From Pseudarthrobacter sp. IC2-21 (lineage in GTDB: Bacteria > Actinomycetota > Actinomycetes > Actinomycetales > Micrococcaceae), in contig NZ_CP139145.1 in NCBI RefSeq assembly GCF_034048115.1, forward strand, positions 1 to 64,000: 64,000 bases of DNA. Reading direction: 5' to 3'. Position 1 is the first letter of the stretch; each line of letters begins with the position of its first letter. A model generated the notes under the pieces. It had not been told where the DNA came from. It searched no databases and was given only the letters and a program-made list of their open reading frames with translations. Position numbers and translations under genes: made by a program. Shown here one piece after another: positions 17,490-25,969 of this stretch.

Positions 17490-19132
17490 CGGACCCCCTC
17501 ACAGACGGCTGTCGGGCTGGTGGACGGAGTGGGCGTGGGAACGGGCGCGGGATTGGCGGCGTCCGGAGGCGGAGCGGGTGCGGTGGGCGTGGGGCTGGCC
17601 GGTGTGGCGGAAGCACTCGGCGAGGCGGTCAGGCACTCATCGGCGGGCGCTATGGTGCCGGTCCCCTCGAGGTTCTTCACGATCCGCTGGGCGTCATACA
17701 GGTCCCGCGCCGGAACTGTCTGGCGCACCCGCTGCTGGGAGAACAGGGGCAGGGAGTCCATCCGGATTTCGGTCACTGCCTCCAGGGTGGAGAGCTGGAT
17801 GGGCCCGAGGCGCTGCGAGACGCCGTTGTAGATGGCCACGCGCGAATCGAATTCCCCGATGTAGTACCGGGTCTGGGTCCAGGCGTAGCCGAGCCAGAGG
17901 CCCACGGTCAGGACCAGCAGCACGGAGGCGGCGATGGACCAGGTGACCCAGCGCCGGGGCTTGGCCGGCTCAAGGATCTCGTCAGCATCATCGGCAGCCG
18001 GGGTCTCGGCCTTATGGGTCAGGACGGTGGCTGCGCGCCTGGCCACGGTACGCCCGGCGATGGTGGGAATGGAGCCGGATTCCGCGGCGGTGGCAGCGGC
18101 CCCGACCAGTTCGTGCGGGCGGGAGGAAAGCTCCTGGCGAAGCACTTCGGCGGAGAGGTGCTCGCCCAGGTGCGGGTCCGTGGAGGTGCCCGGCTCAGGT
18201 TCGGTGGGCAGTTCTGCCGCAGGTTTCGGGACCGGTGATGCGTCGCTGCCGGCATCGGCCGCGGGAGCGGCTGCAACTGTGGCGCCCGCGGATTCAGTCC
18301 CGGGTTGGGCGTCGGCGGCCGCTGCCGGAGGTACGACGTCGACGGCGGCGGTACTGACGTCGTCGGGCGTTTCCTCCACGATCTCAACCATGACCACGGT
18401 GACGTTGTCCGGCGATCCTGCTTCGAGAGTCAAGTCAATCAGCGTTTCAACGCACTCGCGGAGGTCCTTGGTCTCACGGACGGTGCGCTCGACCACATGC
18501 CCGGCCACGTAGTTCAGGCCGTCGGAGCAGAGCAGCCAGCGCTCCCCGGGCTTGACGTCCATGGTGTCCACGTCCAGTTCGGGGCTGGCATCGACGTCTC
18601 CGAGGACGCGCATCAGGACGTTCTTGTGGGGATGGGTTTCGGCTTCCTCGGGCCGCAGCCGTCCCTCGTCGATGAGCCGCTGCACAAACGTGTGGTCCAC
18701 GCTGACCTGTTCGAAGACGCCGTCGCGGAGGCGGTAGGCGCGGGAATCGCCGATGTGGGCGATGTGAAGCTTGCCCTCGGCGAGCAGCAGTGAGGTGACG
18801 GTGGTGCCCATGCCGGCCAGTTTGGGGTTGATGTGCACCAGCTCGGACAGCAGCGAGTTGGCGGTCTGGATTTCGTCGGCAAGGACGGTGACGGCATCGC
18901 CGTGGTAATCCCCGTGGTCCAGGTGCAGCATGTCCAGGACGGTGGCTGCCGAGGCGACGTCGCCGCCGGCGTGCCCGCCCATGCCGTCCGCCACCACTGC
19001 CAGATGCCGGCCCACATACGCAGAGTCGTCGTTTTTGGCACGCACACGGCCCACATCTGAACGCGCCGCGTAGCGCATGATCAGGGGCCGCTGTACGGGC
19101 TTGGCCTCGTCTGCGGGGGTTTCCTCGGCCAT
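17486..19132 (-). CDS. pstP: PP2C-family Ser/Thr phosphatase
   Basis: Metal-dependent phosphatase (548 residues) that reverses PknA/PknB signalling. The catalytic PP2C domain (about 15-255) has RSDVGRVRAKNDDSAY, VADGMGGHAGGDVAS, GTTVTSLLL, HIGDSRAYRL, DHTFVQ and the late GSPDNVTVVMVEI motif; the metal-binding Asp residues are present. A 140-residue disordered linker, one membrane helix (about 396-417) and an extracellular domain of about 130 residues with a Pro/Ala/Thr-rich C-terminal tail follow. Gene order fhaA-fhaB-pstP-rodA-pbpA-pknA-pknB is the same as in Mycobacterium. Confidence 0.96.
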   Translation of the reverse strand: MAEETPADEAKPVQRPLIMRYAARSDVGRVRAKNDDSAYVGRHLAVVADGMGGHAGGDVASAATVLDMLHLDHGDYHGDAVTVLADEIQTANSLLSELVHINPKLAGMGTTVTSLLLAEGKLHIAHIGDSRAYRLRDGVFEQVSVDHTFVQRLIDEGRLRPEEAETHPHKNVLMRVLGDVDASPELDVDTMDVKPGERWLLCSDGLNYVAGHVVERTVRETKDLRECVETLIDLTLEAGSPDNVTVVMVEIVEETPDDVSTAAVDVVPPAAAADAQPGTESAGATVAAAPAADAGSDASPVPKPAAELPTEPEPGTSTDPHLGEHLSAEVLRQELSSRPHELVGAAATAAESGSIPTIAGRTVARRAATVLTHKAETPAADDADEILEPAKPRRWVTWSIAASVLLVLTVGLWLGYAWTQTRYYIGEFDSRVAIYNGVSQRLGPIQLSTLEAVTEIRMDSLPLFSQQRVRQTVPARDLYDAQRIVKNLEGTGTIAPADECLTASPSASATPASPTPTAPAPPPDAANPAPVPTPTPSTSPTAVCEGVR

Positions 19133-19135
19133 TGG

Positions 19136-19627
19136 CTATGGCCTCAATTCGATGACCGTCTTGCCGATTCTCACGGGTACACCCAGGTCCACGGGCAGCG
19201 CCCGGGTCAGCTGCTGGTCGGCGAGGTAGGTGCCGTTCGTGGAGCCAAGGTCCTCAATGAACCAGCGGCTTCCCTGCGGGAACAGCCGGGCGTGGCGGCC
19301 CGAGGCGTAGTCATCCTCAAGAACGAGGGTGGCTTCCTGGGCGCGGCCCAGCAGGATGGGGCTGGCGGCCAGGGGGAGCGTGGTGCCTTTGAGCGGACCT
19401 TCGGTGACAACAAGCTGGTGGGCCTGCTGTTTGACCGGCTGCGGGGGAGCTTCGGCCAGTTCGGGGTTTTTCCGGACCTGACGCGCCGTGGGCGTACCCG
19501 CGGCAGCTTTCCGGCCCACCATGAGATCACGGCGCATGGCGGAGACGATGCTGAAGATCAGAACCCAGAGCAGGATCAGGAACCCGAACCGCAGGGCGGT
19601 AATGGTCAGTTCGCTCATGTCACTCAC
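19136..19627 (-). CDS. fhaB: FHA-domain protein FhaB (FipA type)
   Basis: A 163-residue protein with an N-terminal membrane helix (ALRFGFLILLWVLIFSIVSAM) and a C-terminal FHA phosphothreonine-binding domain (about 80-160) containing LLGRAQEATLVLEDDYASGRHARL and STNGTYL. It recruits phosphorylated division proteins in mycobacteria. The linker contains a conserved threonine stretch near residues 44-48 that could be a kinase target; that is inference. The GTG start overlaps the fhaA stop; an internal ATG three codons later is the alternative start. Confidence 0.94.
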   Translation of the reverse strand: MSDMSELTITALRFGFLILLWVLIFSIVSAMRRDLMVGRKAAAGTPTARQVRKNPELAEAPPQPVKQQAHQLVVTEGPLKGTTLPLAASPILLGRAQEATLVLEDDYASGRHARLFPQGSRWFIEDLGSTNGTYLADQQLTRALPVDLGVPVRIGKTVIELRP

Positions 19628-20367
19628 GGGCGGCCACCAGGGTTGGCGGGGAGCAGGCGGAAGATGATCTTTGTCCGTCCCATCGTGATTGTGGAGCCGT
19701 CTGTCAGTTCGGTGCTGCCCGCGACCTTGTGGCCGTTGACGTAGCTGCCGTTCGTGGACCCGAGGTCCATGGCGCTGGTCACGCCGCCTTCGGTGCGGAT
19801 CTCCAGGTGGCGCCGCGAGACGCCGGTGTCATCCACCAGAATGTCAGCTTCGGACGAGCGTCCGAGGACGATGGAGGGGGCATTGAGTGAATACCGCTGG
19901 CCGTCGATGTCCAGCACAGGCTGGAGCCGGACCGGTTGCCGTGTAGGGGCTGCCGGAAGGTTGGGCCTGGGCGCCGGGGCGGCGGGGGAACCGGAAGACT
20001 TCTCCGTGGAGGAGGCAATTTCGAAGTCCCCGGCACGCAGCTCCTCGGCACGGCGGAACGAGATCCGGACCGGCCCCTGCAAGGTGTAGCCCTGGCTGCG
20101 GACGTGGTTGATGACAACATCACAGAGTTCTTCGGCGAGGGGCGTTCCCCATTCCTGGGCTCTGGTGAAGTCGTTGTCACTGAGTTCGACGTCAAAAACG
20201 TTGGGGGCCAGCGTGCGGCCGGCGGCAACGGTGAGGGCCTTATGGTCGAGTTCGCGGCGGAGGCGGCTGGCGATTTCAACCGGTTCCACCTGGGCCCGCG
20301 AGCCGGTGGAGAAGACACCGCGGACGGCCTTTTCGATGCCGCGCTCGACCTTGTCCAGCAATCCCAT
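19624..20367 (-). CDS. fhaA: FHA-domain protein FhaA with DUF3662 domain
   Basis: First gene of the kinase operon, 247 residues. The N-terminal DUF3662 domain (MGLLDKVERGIEKAVRGVFS to about residue 125) is followed by a short Pro/Ala linker and an FHA domain (about 150-240) with IVLGRSSEADILVDDTGVSRRHLEI and STNGSYVNG. The linker is much shorter than in mycobacterial FhaA, which has about 527 residues. FHA domains dock onto phosphothreonine of PknA/PknB and, in Mycobacterium, the MviN pseudokinase. A GGAGAAGGACC Shine-Dalgarno precedes the ATG. Confidence 0.95.
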   Translation of the reverse strand: MGLLDKVERGIEKAVRGVFSTGSRAQVEPVEIASRLRRELDHKALTVAAGRTLAPNVFDVELSDNDFTRAQEWGTPLAEELCDVVINHVRSQGYTLQGPVRISFRRAEELRAGDFEIASSTEKSSGSPAAPAPRPNLPAAPTRQPVRLQPVLDIDGQRYSLNAPSIVLGRSSEADILVDDTGVSRRHLEIRTEGGVTSAMDLGSTNGSYVNGHKVAGSTELTDGSTITMGRTKIIFRLLPANPGGRP

Positions 20368-20698
20368 GGTCCTTCTCCTTTCCCCCCGGCTGCGGGGCAG
20401 TAATCGTTCCGGAACTCAACCAGCAGCGCAGGTAAGTATGCGGTGCTCCGCCGTGCAGCGGCAGGCACTACTACATCAGATACTACTGGGCAGGCATGTG
20501 AATGACCTTAATCCCCAACGGCCGGGCGGCCGGAAAAGTTCGGTTTTCCGCGCTGGAAGCTCGGTTCTCCGGGGTTGTTGCGGAGGCCTTGAGAGCTCAA
20601 TTGGTGTTTTACCTCTGATGTCCGTTATGCTTGATCTCGCTGCTTTTACAAGGTTGCGGACCGGGGAAACCCGCCGCGATTCGAGGAAAAGAAGTTGC
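20368..20698. other. intergenic region upstream of fhaA and tRNA-Leu
   Basis: About 330 bp between the divergent kinase operon and the tRNA. It should contain promoters for both directions, but I see no element clear enough to place. No convincing ORF. Confidence 0.5.
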
Positions 20699-20781
20699 GC
20701 GCGAGTGGCGGAACGGCAGACGCGCTGGCTTCAGGTGCCAGTGTCCGAAAGGGCGTGGGGGTTCAAATCCCCCCTCGCGCA
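20699..20781 (+). tRNA. tRNA-Leu(CAG)
   Basis: An 83-nt class II tRNA. The acceptor GCGCGAG pairs with CTCGCGC (20774-20780), with discriminator A. The anticodon stem CTGGC/GCCAG encloses TTCAGGT with anticodon CAG at 20732-20734. A long variable arm (TGTCCGAAAGGGCG) and T-loop GTTCAAATC follow. CCA is not encoded. Confidence 0.96.
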
Positions 20782-20789
20782 CGCATTGG

Positions 20790-20825
20790 AAGGAACCCCG
20801 GTCTTCGGACCGGGGTTCCTTCTGT
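20790..20825 (+). terminator. intrinsic terminator after tRNA-Leu
   Basis: A 14-bp perfect stem (AAGGAACCCCGGTC with its complement) closed by a UUCG tetraloop, followed by CTGTTT. Confidence 0.92.
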
Positions 20826-20927
20826 TTAACGCCGTGACGGGTTCATGCCGCTGCCGCCGGCTTTTCCCCTCCGGATGGTCTTTTCCCTAAGTAACGCCGC
20901 GGGGAAAAGACCGTGCTGCGGGGAGTC

Positions 20928-21632
20928 TTAGCCAGTTTGCCGCGCGGAAGCCTTGAACCGGCGTCGGGAATTCGCCAGGTGAGCCCGCATTGCGGCGGCG
21001 GCCGCGCTTTCATCACCGTCAGCGATGGCGGCGGCGATGGACCGGTGCTCGTGGACCACCTGGTCGAAGTGGTCGCGTGCGTAATGCTCGACGTCGGTGA
21101 GCAGCCGGGTGCGCGGCATCGCGATCATGGTGTGGCCGAGTGCGGCAATGCAGTCGGTATAAAAGGGGTTGCCGGAGGCGGCTGCGATGGCGCGGTGGAA
21201 CTCAAAATCCGCCTTCATGGCGTGGCCGGGATGCCCGGCACTGGCGGTGAACTGGTCCAGGGCGGAGTTGATGGTCCTGAGCTGGCGTTCCGAGTGGTTC
21301 CGGGCGGCCAGGGCGGCTCCCTCAGCCTCCACGCCTAGCCGGAAGTCCAGCAGATGCAGGCGGTCCTCAGCGCTTGCCACTGGGCGGCTGCCGGGAACGG
21401 GCTGGTGACCGTCGTCGGGCGGGGTCAGCGCGAAGCTGCCCCGCCCGCGCTCGGTTTCCACGAGGCCCTCGGCCTGGAGCCGTGTCAGCGCCGAACGCAC
21501 CACGGTGCGGCTGACACTAAATTCCCCCATCAGTTCGTTCTCGCTGGGAAGTTTGTCTCCAGGCTGGATGGCACCGTCCACGATGCGGGTGCGAAGCTCT
21601 GCGGTGAGGTCCGCGGTCAGGTTCCGGGTCAT
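20928..21632 (-). CDS. GntR-family (FadR subfamily) transcriptional regulator
   Basis: A 234-residue repressor from ATG 21632; the longer in-frame reading adds a non-conserved extension that runs into the upstream gene. The winged helix (about 1-70) has LRTRIVDGAIQPGDKLPSENELMGEFSVSRTVVRSAL and ETERGRGSF. The FCD effector domain (about 95-225) has the metal/ligand-site pattern DFRLGVE, DFEFHRAI and EHRSIAAAI. It lies 10 bp downstream of the dehydratase gene, so it is probably co-transcribed and controls that operon through the palindrome at 22822-22842. The likely ligand is an aldarate or a derived acid; this is inferred from neighbours. Confidence 0.9.
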   Translation of the reverse strand: MTRNLTADLTAELRTRIVDGAIQPGDKLPSENELMGEFSVSRTVVRSALTRLQAEGLVETERGRGSFALTPPDDGHQPVPGSRPVASAEDRLHLLDFRLGVEAEGAALAARNHSERQLRTINSALDQFTASAGHPGHAMKADFEFHRAIAAASGNPFYTDCIAALGHTMIAMPRTRLLTDVEHYARDHFDQVVHEHRSIAAAIADGDESAAAAAMRAHLANSRRRFKASARQTG

Positions 21633-21642
21633 GCGTTCAAGG

Positions 21643-22770
21643 TTACGCGCCGAACTCCACGGACTCGGTGGTCCAGGCGCGGGCCTGGTCACTGAGGGTT
21701 ACGCCCAGGCCGGGACGGTCAGGCACGATCATCCGGCCGTCTTTCGTTTCGAGGCGTTCGTTGAAGAGCGGGTCCAGCCAGTCGAAGTGCTCCACCCACG
21801 GCTCGCGCGGATAGGCTGCTGCGAGGTGCAGGTGGATTTCCATGGCGAAGTGCGGCGCCAGGCCCAGCCCGCGTTCGTCCGCCAATGCGGCCAGGCGCAG
21901 GAACTGGGTGATGCCGCCCACGCGGGGGGCGTCCGGCTGGATGATGTCGCAGCCGTTGGCGTTGATAAGGCCCTTGTGTTCGGCCACTGAGGCGAGCATT
22001 TCGCCGGTGGCGATAGGCGTGTCCAGGACATTCGCGAGGTGGGCGTGGCCTTCGAAGTCGTAGGCGTCCAGCGGCTCTTCGATCCAGATGAGGTTGAACT
22101 GCTCCAGCTGCCGGCCCATCCGCAGGGCGGTGGCACGGTCCCACTGCTGGTTGGCGTCCACCATCAGGGGAACGTCCCAGCCGATGTGTTCGCGGATGCC
22201 CGCCACACGGCGCAGGTCCTCTTTGGTATCGGGGAGGCCCACCTTGATCTTGATGCCGCCGATGCCTTCTTCGAGCAGGACGGTGGCCCGTGCCTTCACT
22301 TCCTCGAGGGAGGCGTTGAGGAAGCCGCCGGACGTGTTGTACGCCTGGACGGAGTCCCGGTATGCGCCGAGGAACTTGGCCAGCGACAGGCCGGCGCGCT
22401 TGGCCTTGAGGTCGTAGAGGGCGATGTCGATGGCGGCTAGGGCCTGGGTGGCGACGCCGGAGCGGCCCACGGAGGCGCCGGCCCAGAGGAGCTTGGTATA
22501 GATCTTGCCGATGTCGTTGGGGTCTTCACCGATGAGTCCTTCGGCGACTTCCTTGGCATGCGCGTACTGGGCGGGGCCGCCGGCGCGCTTGGAGTAGCTG
22601 AAGCCCAGGCCGGTGTGGCCGAGTTCGGTGGTGATCTCGGCGAAGAGGAACACCACTTCGGTCATGGGCTTCTGGCGGCCGGTGAAAACCTTGGCATCAC
22701 TGATGGGGACGGCCAGCGGGAGCCGGGCGGTGGAAAGTTTGACATGCCGGATGAAGTCGACGGTACTCAT
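21643..22770 (-). CDS. enolase-superfamily sugar acid dehydratase, L-talarate/galactarate type
   Basis: A 375-residue mandelate-racemase-group enzyme. The capping domain is followed by a barrel with the KxK general base (GGIKIKVGLPD), metal ligands in LMVDANQQWD, IWIEEPLD and ATGEM, and a histidine in LAPHFAMEIHLHL. The pattern GVATQALAAIDIALYDLKAKRAGLSLAKFLG closely resembles the L-talarate/galactarate dehydratase group, which gives 5-keto-4-deoxyglucarate, the substrate of kdgD 7 kb away. Other acid-sugar specificities cannot be excluded. It is first in an operon with the GntR gene. Confidence 0.83.
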   Translation of the reverse strand: MSTVDFIRHVKLSTARLPLAVPISDAKVFTGRQKPMTEVVFLFAEITTELGHTGLGFSYSKRAGGPAQYAHAKEVAEGLIGEDPNDIGKIYTKLLWAGASVGRSGVATQALAAIDIALYDLKAKRAGLSLAKFLGAYRDSVQAYNTSGGFLNASLEEVKARATVLLEEGIGGIKIKVGLPDTKEDLRRVAGIREHIGWDVPLMVDANQQWDRATALRMGRQLEQFNLIWIEEPLDAYDFEGHAHLANVLDTPIATGEMLASVAEHKGLINANGCDIIQPDAPRVGGITQFLRLAALADERGLGLAPHFAMEIHLHLAAAYPREPWVEHFDWLDPLFNERLETKDGRMIVPDRPGLGVTLSDQARAWTTESVEFGA

Positions 22771-22821
22771 GAATGCTCCTCGAAAGCAGGCTGGCCGGGC
22801 TGCATTGCCCTGCTACTTAGG

Positions 22822-22842
22822 ATACAAGTCAACTACTTGTAT
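22822..22842. promoter_or_regulatory. palindromic operator upstream of the dehydratase-GntR operon
   Basis: Perfect 8-bp arms ATACAAGT and ACTTGTAT are separated by 5 nt, about 50 bp upstream of the dehydratase start. The right arm overlaps a second palindrome, CTTGTATTACAAG (22837-22849). This arrangement fits binding by a dimeric GntR/FadR regulator encoded two genes downstream. Confidence 0.7.
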
Positions 22843-22865
22843 TACAAGCATTGCACCGGCATCCC

Positions 22866-22901
22866 AGGTGTGGCACCCATGCCAAAGTGGATGCCACACC
22901 T
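22866..22901 (-). terminator. hairpin downstream of the phosphoesterase gene
   Basis: Arms AGGTGTGGCA and TGCCACACCT (perfect, 10 bp) flank a 16-nt loop just beyond the minus-strand stop at 22913. No clear U-tract. Confidence 0.55.
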
Positions 22902-22912
22902 CGGAAGCAGAA

Positions 22913-24730
22913 CTACTGTGTGACCTCGAACGTGACGGTCTCGGTGAACTCGCGGCCGTGCACGTCGATCGCGGTGACCCGGGCGGTGTGCCCGCCGACG
23001 GCCAGGTCGGACGGTAACTGGAGACGCCACAGGTGTGAGGTGCGGTCGTGCAGGCCGCCGCCATGCACCAGCTGCTCGAGGGTCGCGACCGGGTCGGTGT
23101 ACTCGGCGCCGATCAGCGGGACATCGTTGGCGGTCATCGGTTGGGTCCGCGTGGCCTCGGTGACCGCGCCGCCGTCGAGGGATACCTTCACGGTGGAGCC
23201 GGTGGAACCCATCCAGAAGTTGGTGGTCAGCCAGGTCTCACTGAGTTCGCCTTGGGTTACGGCGTTCGGGTTCTCGGGGGCCGGGGCCTTGCCGCGCTGG
23301 TTCCGGTATTCGTCGAACCAAGCACGGTAGGTCGGGGAGTTGATCCCCAGTGCCATCTGGTCGGAGCCGTCGTCACCGGTGGCGGTGAAGCGCTCTTTGA
23401 TTTCCGTGTTCTTGATATCCAGCGTCAGCACGCCCGGAGGAGTTCCGTCGCGCTGGACTGCGGTGGGGAAGCCCGCTTCAAGCACTCGGCCGTTGTACCA
23501 CTGGCCGGACACTGCCGGGACGGTCAGGTGAGTGAACGGAAGACCGGCCTCGCCGAGCTTCTCAGTCCAGCCGGCCATCAGGTCGCCCTGGCGGAGGTTC
23601 TCAGACATGTGGGTGTGCCCCGCGAGGGAGACCACTTCACGGCCCTTGAGGATCTCGTAGATTTCACCGATCTGGGCGTGAGTGTAGCCGCTGGAGTAGA
23701 AGAACTCGTGCAGCGGAGCGTGCGAGGCGATCACGATCGCCTTGTTTTTGGGTACGGTGGCGACGTCCTGGCGCAGCCATTCGAGCTGACGTTCGCCCAG
23801 ACCGTACGCGTAGCTGCCCTTCTTAGCCGGGATCACCGTCGGGTACTGGATGTTGCTGAGTGCAACCACGTGTGCCTTGCCGGCGTCGTAGGAGTAATAC
23901 TCCGGGCCGAACTGGGCACGGTAGGTGTCGAATTCATGCTCGCCGTCGAGTGCGTCGAAGTCCAGGTCGTGGTTGCCGGGCAGGAAGCGGGCCGGCCCGT
24001 TGAGCATGGAGGTCAGTTCGCGGGTCTGTGAGTAGAAGGACAGGTCATCGCCCACGATGTCGCCGATGAACAGGGCGCCGCAGCCGGCGTAGTCGCTGCG
24101 GGCGGCCAGGTCGGTGAAGACGCCGTCGCGTGCGAACTCCACCTCTTTCTGATTGTAGGTCTGGACATCGGCGCCGACCACGCAGTGCTGTTCCGGAGAC
24201 TGGGTTAGTTCACTCTGGGCCAGCGGGAAGTTCACCTTGTCCGGTAGGGCGCCGGAAGGGGCGATGCCCCCGTACTTCAGCTCCGGGGAGCCTGCCGGCA
24301 GATGGTGATAGAAGAACTGGGCGACGTTGTTTGCATCGACGGGCACCTGGTAGCCGCGTGGCTGGGTCACGAAGGCGGTCATGTTTTCAAAGGCCGGCAG
24401 CTCATAGCGGCCCTGGCCGTCGGTCGTGACAACGTCGCGGCCGTTGGAGACGGTCACCCCAGGCAGGCCCGGCTCGCCGGATTCCTGCGTGGAGTTCCTG
24501 TTTTTGTCGTCGAACACGGTTCCGTCGAGGGTCTGCTGGTCTGCCGTCGGGGCCTTGATGACCTCGACTCCTCCGCGGTACGCGGAGGAATCCCAGCCTG
24601 CCTCGGCTGGAGCGGCAAAGGCGGACACCGTAGGGCCAACCATTGCCCCGGTGGCGAGCAGAGCCAGGGCACCGGTCAGGCGCAGCGGGCCGGACAACCG
24701 TTTAGGGTGGGGTTTGAGGGAAGGATGCAC
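22913..24730 (-). CDS. secreted calcineurin-like metallophosphoesterase
   Basis: A 605-residue exported protein. I place the start at GTG 24730, which has GGAGG eight bases upstream and gives a good signal peptide (basic start, then LTGALALLATGAMVG and an AFA-like cleavage site). After it comes an SdrD/Cna-B-like beta domain (about 65-140: GTVFDDKNRNSTQESGEPGL). The metallophosphoesterase core has FIGDIVGDD, LPGNHDLDFDAL, IASHAPLHEF and LAGHTHMSE, although the usual first DxH is weak (ADVQTYNQ). A C-terminal beta domain (about 450-605) matches the MetallophosC type. It probably hydrolyses an organic phosphate outside the cell. It does not look like part of the aldarate pathway. Confidence 0.88.
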   Translation of the reverse strand: MHPSLKPHPKRLSGPLRLTGALALLATGAMVGPTVSAFAAPAEAGWDSSAYRGGVEVIKAPTADQQTLDGTVFDDKNRNSTQESGEPGLPGVTVSNGRDVVTTDGQGRYELPAFENMTAFVTQPRGYQVPVDANNVAQFFYHHLPAGSPELKYGGIAPSGALPDKVNFPLAQSELTQSPEQHCVVGADVQTYNQKEVEFARDGVFTDLAARSDYAGCGALFIGDIVGDDLSFYSQTRELTSMLNGPARFLPGNHDLDFDALDGEHEFDTYRAQFGPEYYSYDAGKAHVVALSNIQYPTVIPAKKGSYAYGLGERQLEWLRQDVATVPKNKAIVIASHAPLHEFFYSSGYTHAQIGEIYEILKGREVVSLAGHTHMSENLRQGDLMAGWTEKLGEAGLPFTHLTVPAVSGQWYNGRVLEAGFPTAVQRDGTPPGVLTLDIKNTEIKERFTATGDDGSDQMALGINSPTYRAWFDEYRNQRGKAPAPENPNAVTQGELSETWLTTNFWMGSTGSTVKVSLDGGAVTEATRTQPMTANDVPLIGAEYTDPVATLEQLVHGGGLHDRTSHLWRLQLPSDLAVGGHTARVTAIDVHGREFTETVTFEVTQ

Positions 24731-24948
24731 GAAATTAGACCTCCGGTTGAGTGATGTGGGCCGGTCCGTAGCCGGCCATGCAACTCTTTCCCAGTTTGGT
24801 AAACGGCAGTCAAAAGGGAAACGATGCGCACCTCGCCGGCCGGCAACCCTACCCCTCCGGTTGTTCAACGAAGGGGTAAATCAATCCGATATCCTTCTCC
24901 CGGCTTCGGTAAACGGCGCCGACGAGCCGAATGGGTGCCTCCGCCGAA

Positions 24949-25869
24949 CTACCCCACCAGCCAGGCGACACCCACGAGCGCCCCCACGCTGAGCACGGTG
25001 GTGCACAGGATGACGTCACGGGCCACGGTCATGCCGCGGCCGTAGGGAGAAGCGAAGAGGAAGACGTTCTGGGCCGTGGGCAAGGCTGCCATGATCACGC
25101 TGGCCAGGAGGTGCTGCCCCTCCAGGCCAAAGACAAACCGGCCCAGCACCCACACCACCGCCGGCATGCCGGCACTCTTGAGGAACGTGGCCACGAGCGT
25201 TTCAACCCGGCCGTCGTCCTTCTGCAGCGGCGCGCGCCCGGCGAGGGACAAGCCGAAGGCCAGCAGAACCATTGGAACGGCTCCGCCCGCCAGCATGTCG
25301 ACGGGTTTCTGCAGCACATCAGGTGCATCCCAGCCGGTCAGTGCCACCACCACGCCCAGTGCCGACGCGATGATCATGGGATTCGCGAACGGCGTGAGCA
25401 GCGTCTTTTTCCATGAAAGCGGGGACCCTGAGGCCAACCCCATCACGGTGAGGTAGAACGGCGCCATCACCAGGAGCTGGACCAGCAGCACCGGAGCCAC
25501 GTGCTGGGCGGTGCCCACCGCATAGAGGGACACCGGAATGCCGATGTTGTTGGCGTTCGCGTAACTGCTGGCCATGGCCCCGACGGCGGTCTCCGCCACA
25601 GGACGCCGGAAGAACAGGAAACTCGCCAGGGCATAGAGAAGCCCCACTATCGCTGCCGAGAGCAGCGCCAGCGGGGCGTCGGTTCCGAGCGCGGCCGGGA
25701 TGTCGCTGCCGGCCACCACCGTAAACAGCAGGGCGGGGTTGGTGACGTAGTAGGCGGTGCGGGTCAGTGCACCTTGGACCTCCGGGCCCAAAATCCTCAG
25801 CCGGGCGCAAAGGTAGCCCACAAAGATGACGGCGGAGACGATCAGGATGCCGGATACAACGCCGCCCAC
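24949..25869 (-). CDS. AEC-family (auxin efflux carrier-like) transporter
   Basis: A 306-residue membrane protein with about ten helices in two five-helix halves. Family features are TNPALLFTVVAGSD in helix 2, NANNIGIPVSLYAVG, and the second-half repeat LPTAQNVFLFASPYG. Bacterial AEC proteins carry malate or related organic acids. Its position 100 bp downstream of gudD suggests an aldarate or product carrier; that is inference. The start is a GTG at 25869 preceded by two tandem TATTGAACTG repeats (25883-25902), and no strong ribosome-binding site is visible. Confidence 0.85.
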   Translation of the reverse strand: MGGVVSGILIVSAVIFVGYLCARLRILGPEVQGALTRTAYYVTNPALLFTVVAGSDIPAALGTDAPLALLSAAIVGLLYALASFLFFRRPVAETAVGAMASSYANANNIGIPVSLYAVGTAQHVAPVLLVQLLVMAPFYLTVMGLASGSPLSWKKTLLTPFANPMIIASALGVVVALTGWDAPDVLQKPVDMLAGGAVPMVLLAFGLSLAGRAPLQKDDGRVETLVATFLKSAGMPAVVWVLGRFVFGLEGQHLLASVIMAALPTAQNVFLFASPYGRGMTVARDVILCTTVLSVGALVGVAWLVG

Positions 25870-25908
25870 ACATGCGCCCTTCTATTGAACTGTATTGAAC
25901 TGTTGGGC

Positions 25909-25952
25909 TCCGCACGGCCGCTTCCCCTTGGAAGGATGACCGGCCGTGCGGA
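25909..25952 (-). terminator. hairpin downstream of gudD
   Basis: Perfect 12-bp arms TCCGCACGGCCG and CGGCCGTGCGGA, separated by 20 nt, lie just past the gudD stop. Confidence 0.65.
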
Positions 25953-25969
25953 ACCGTACGGCGGAGACC

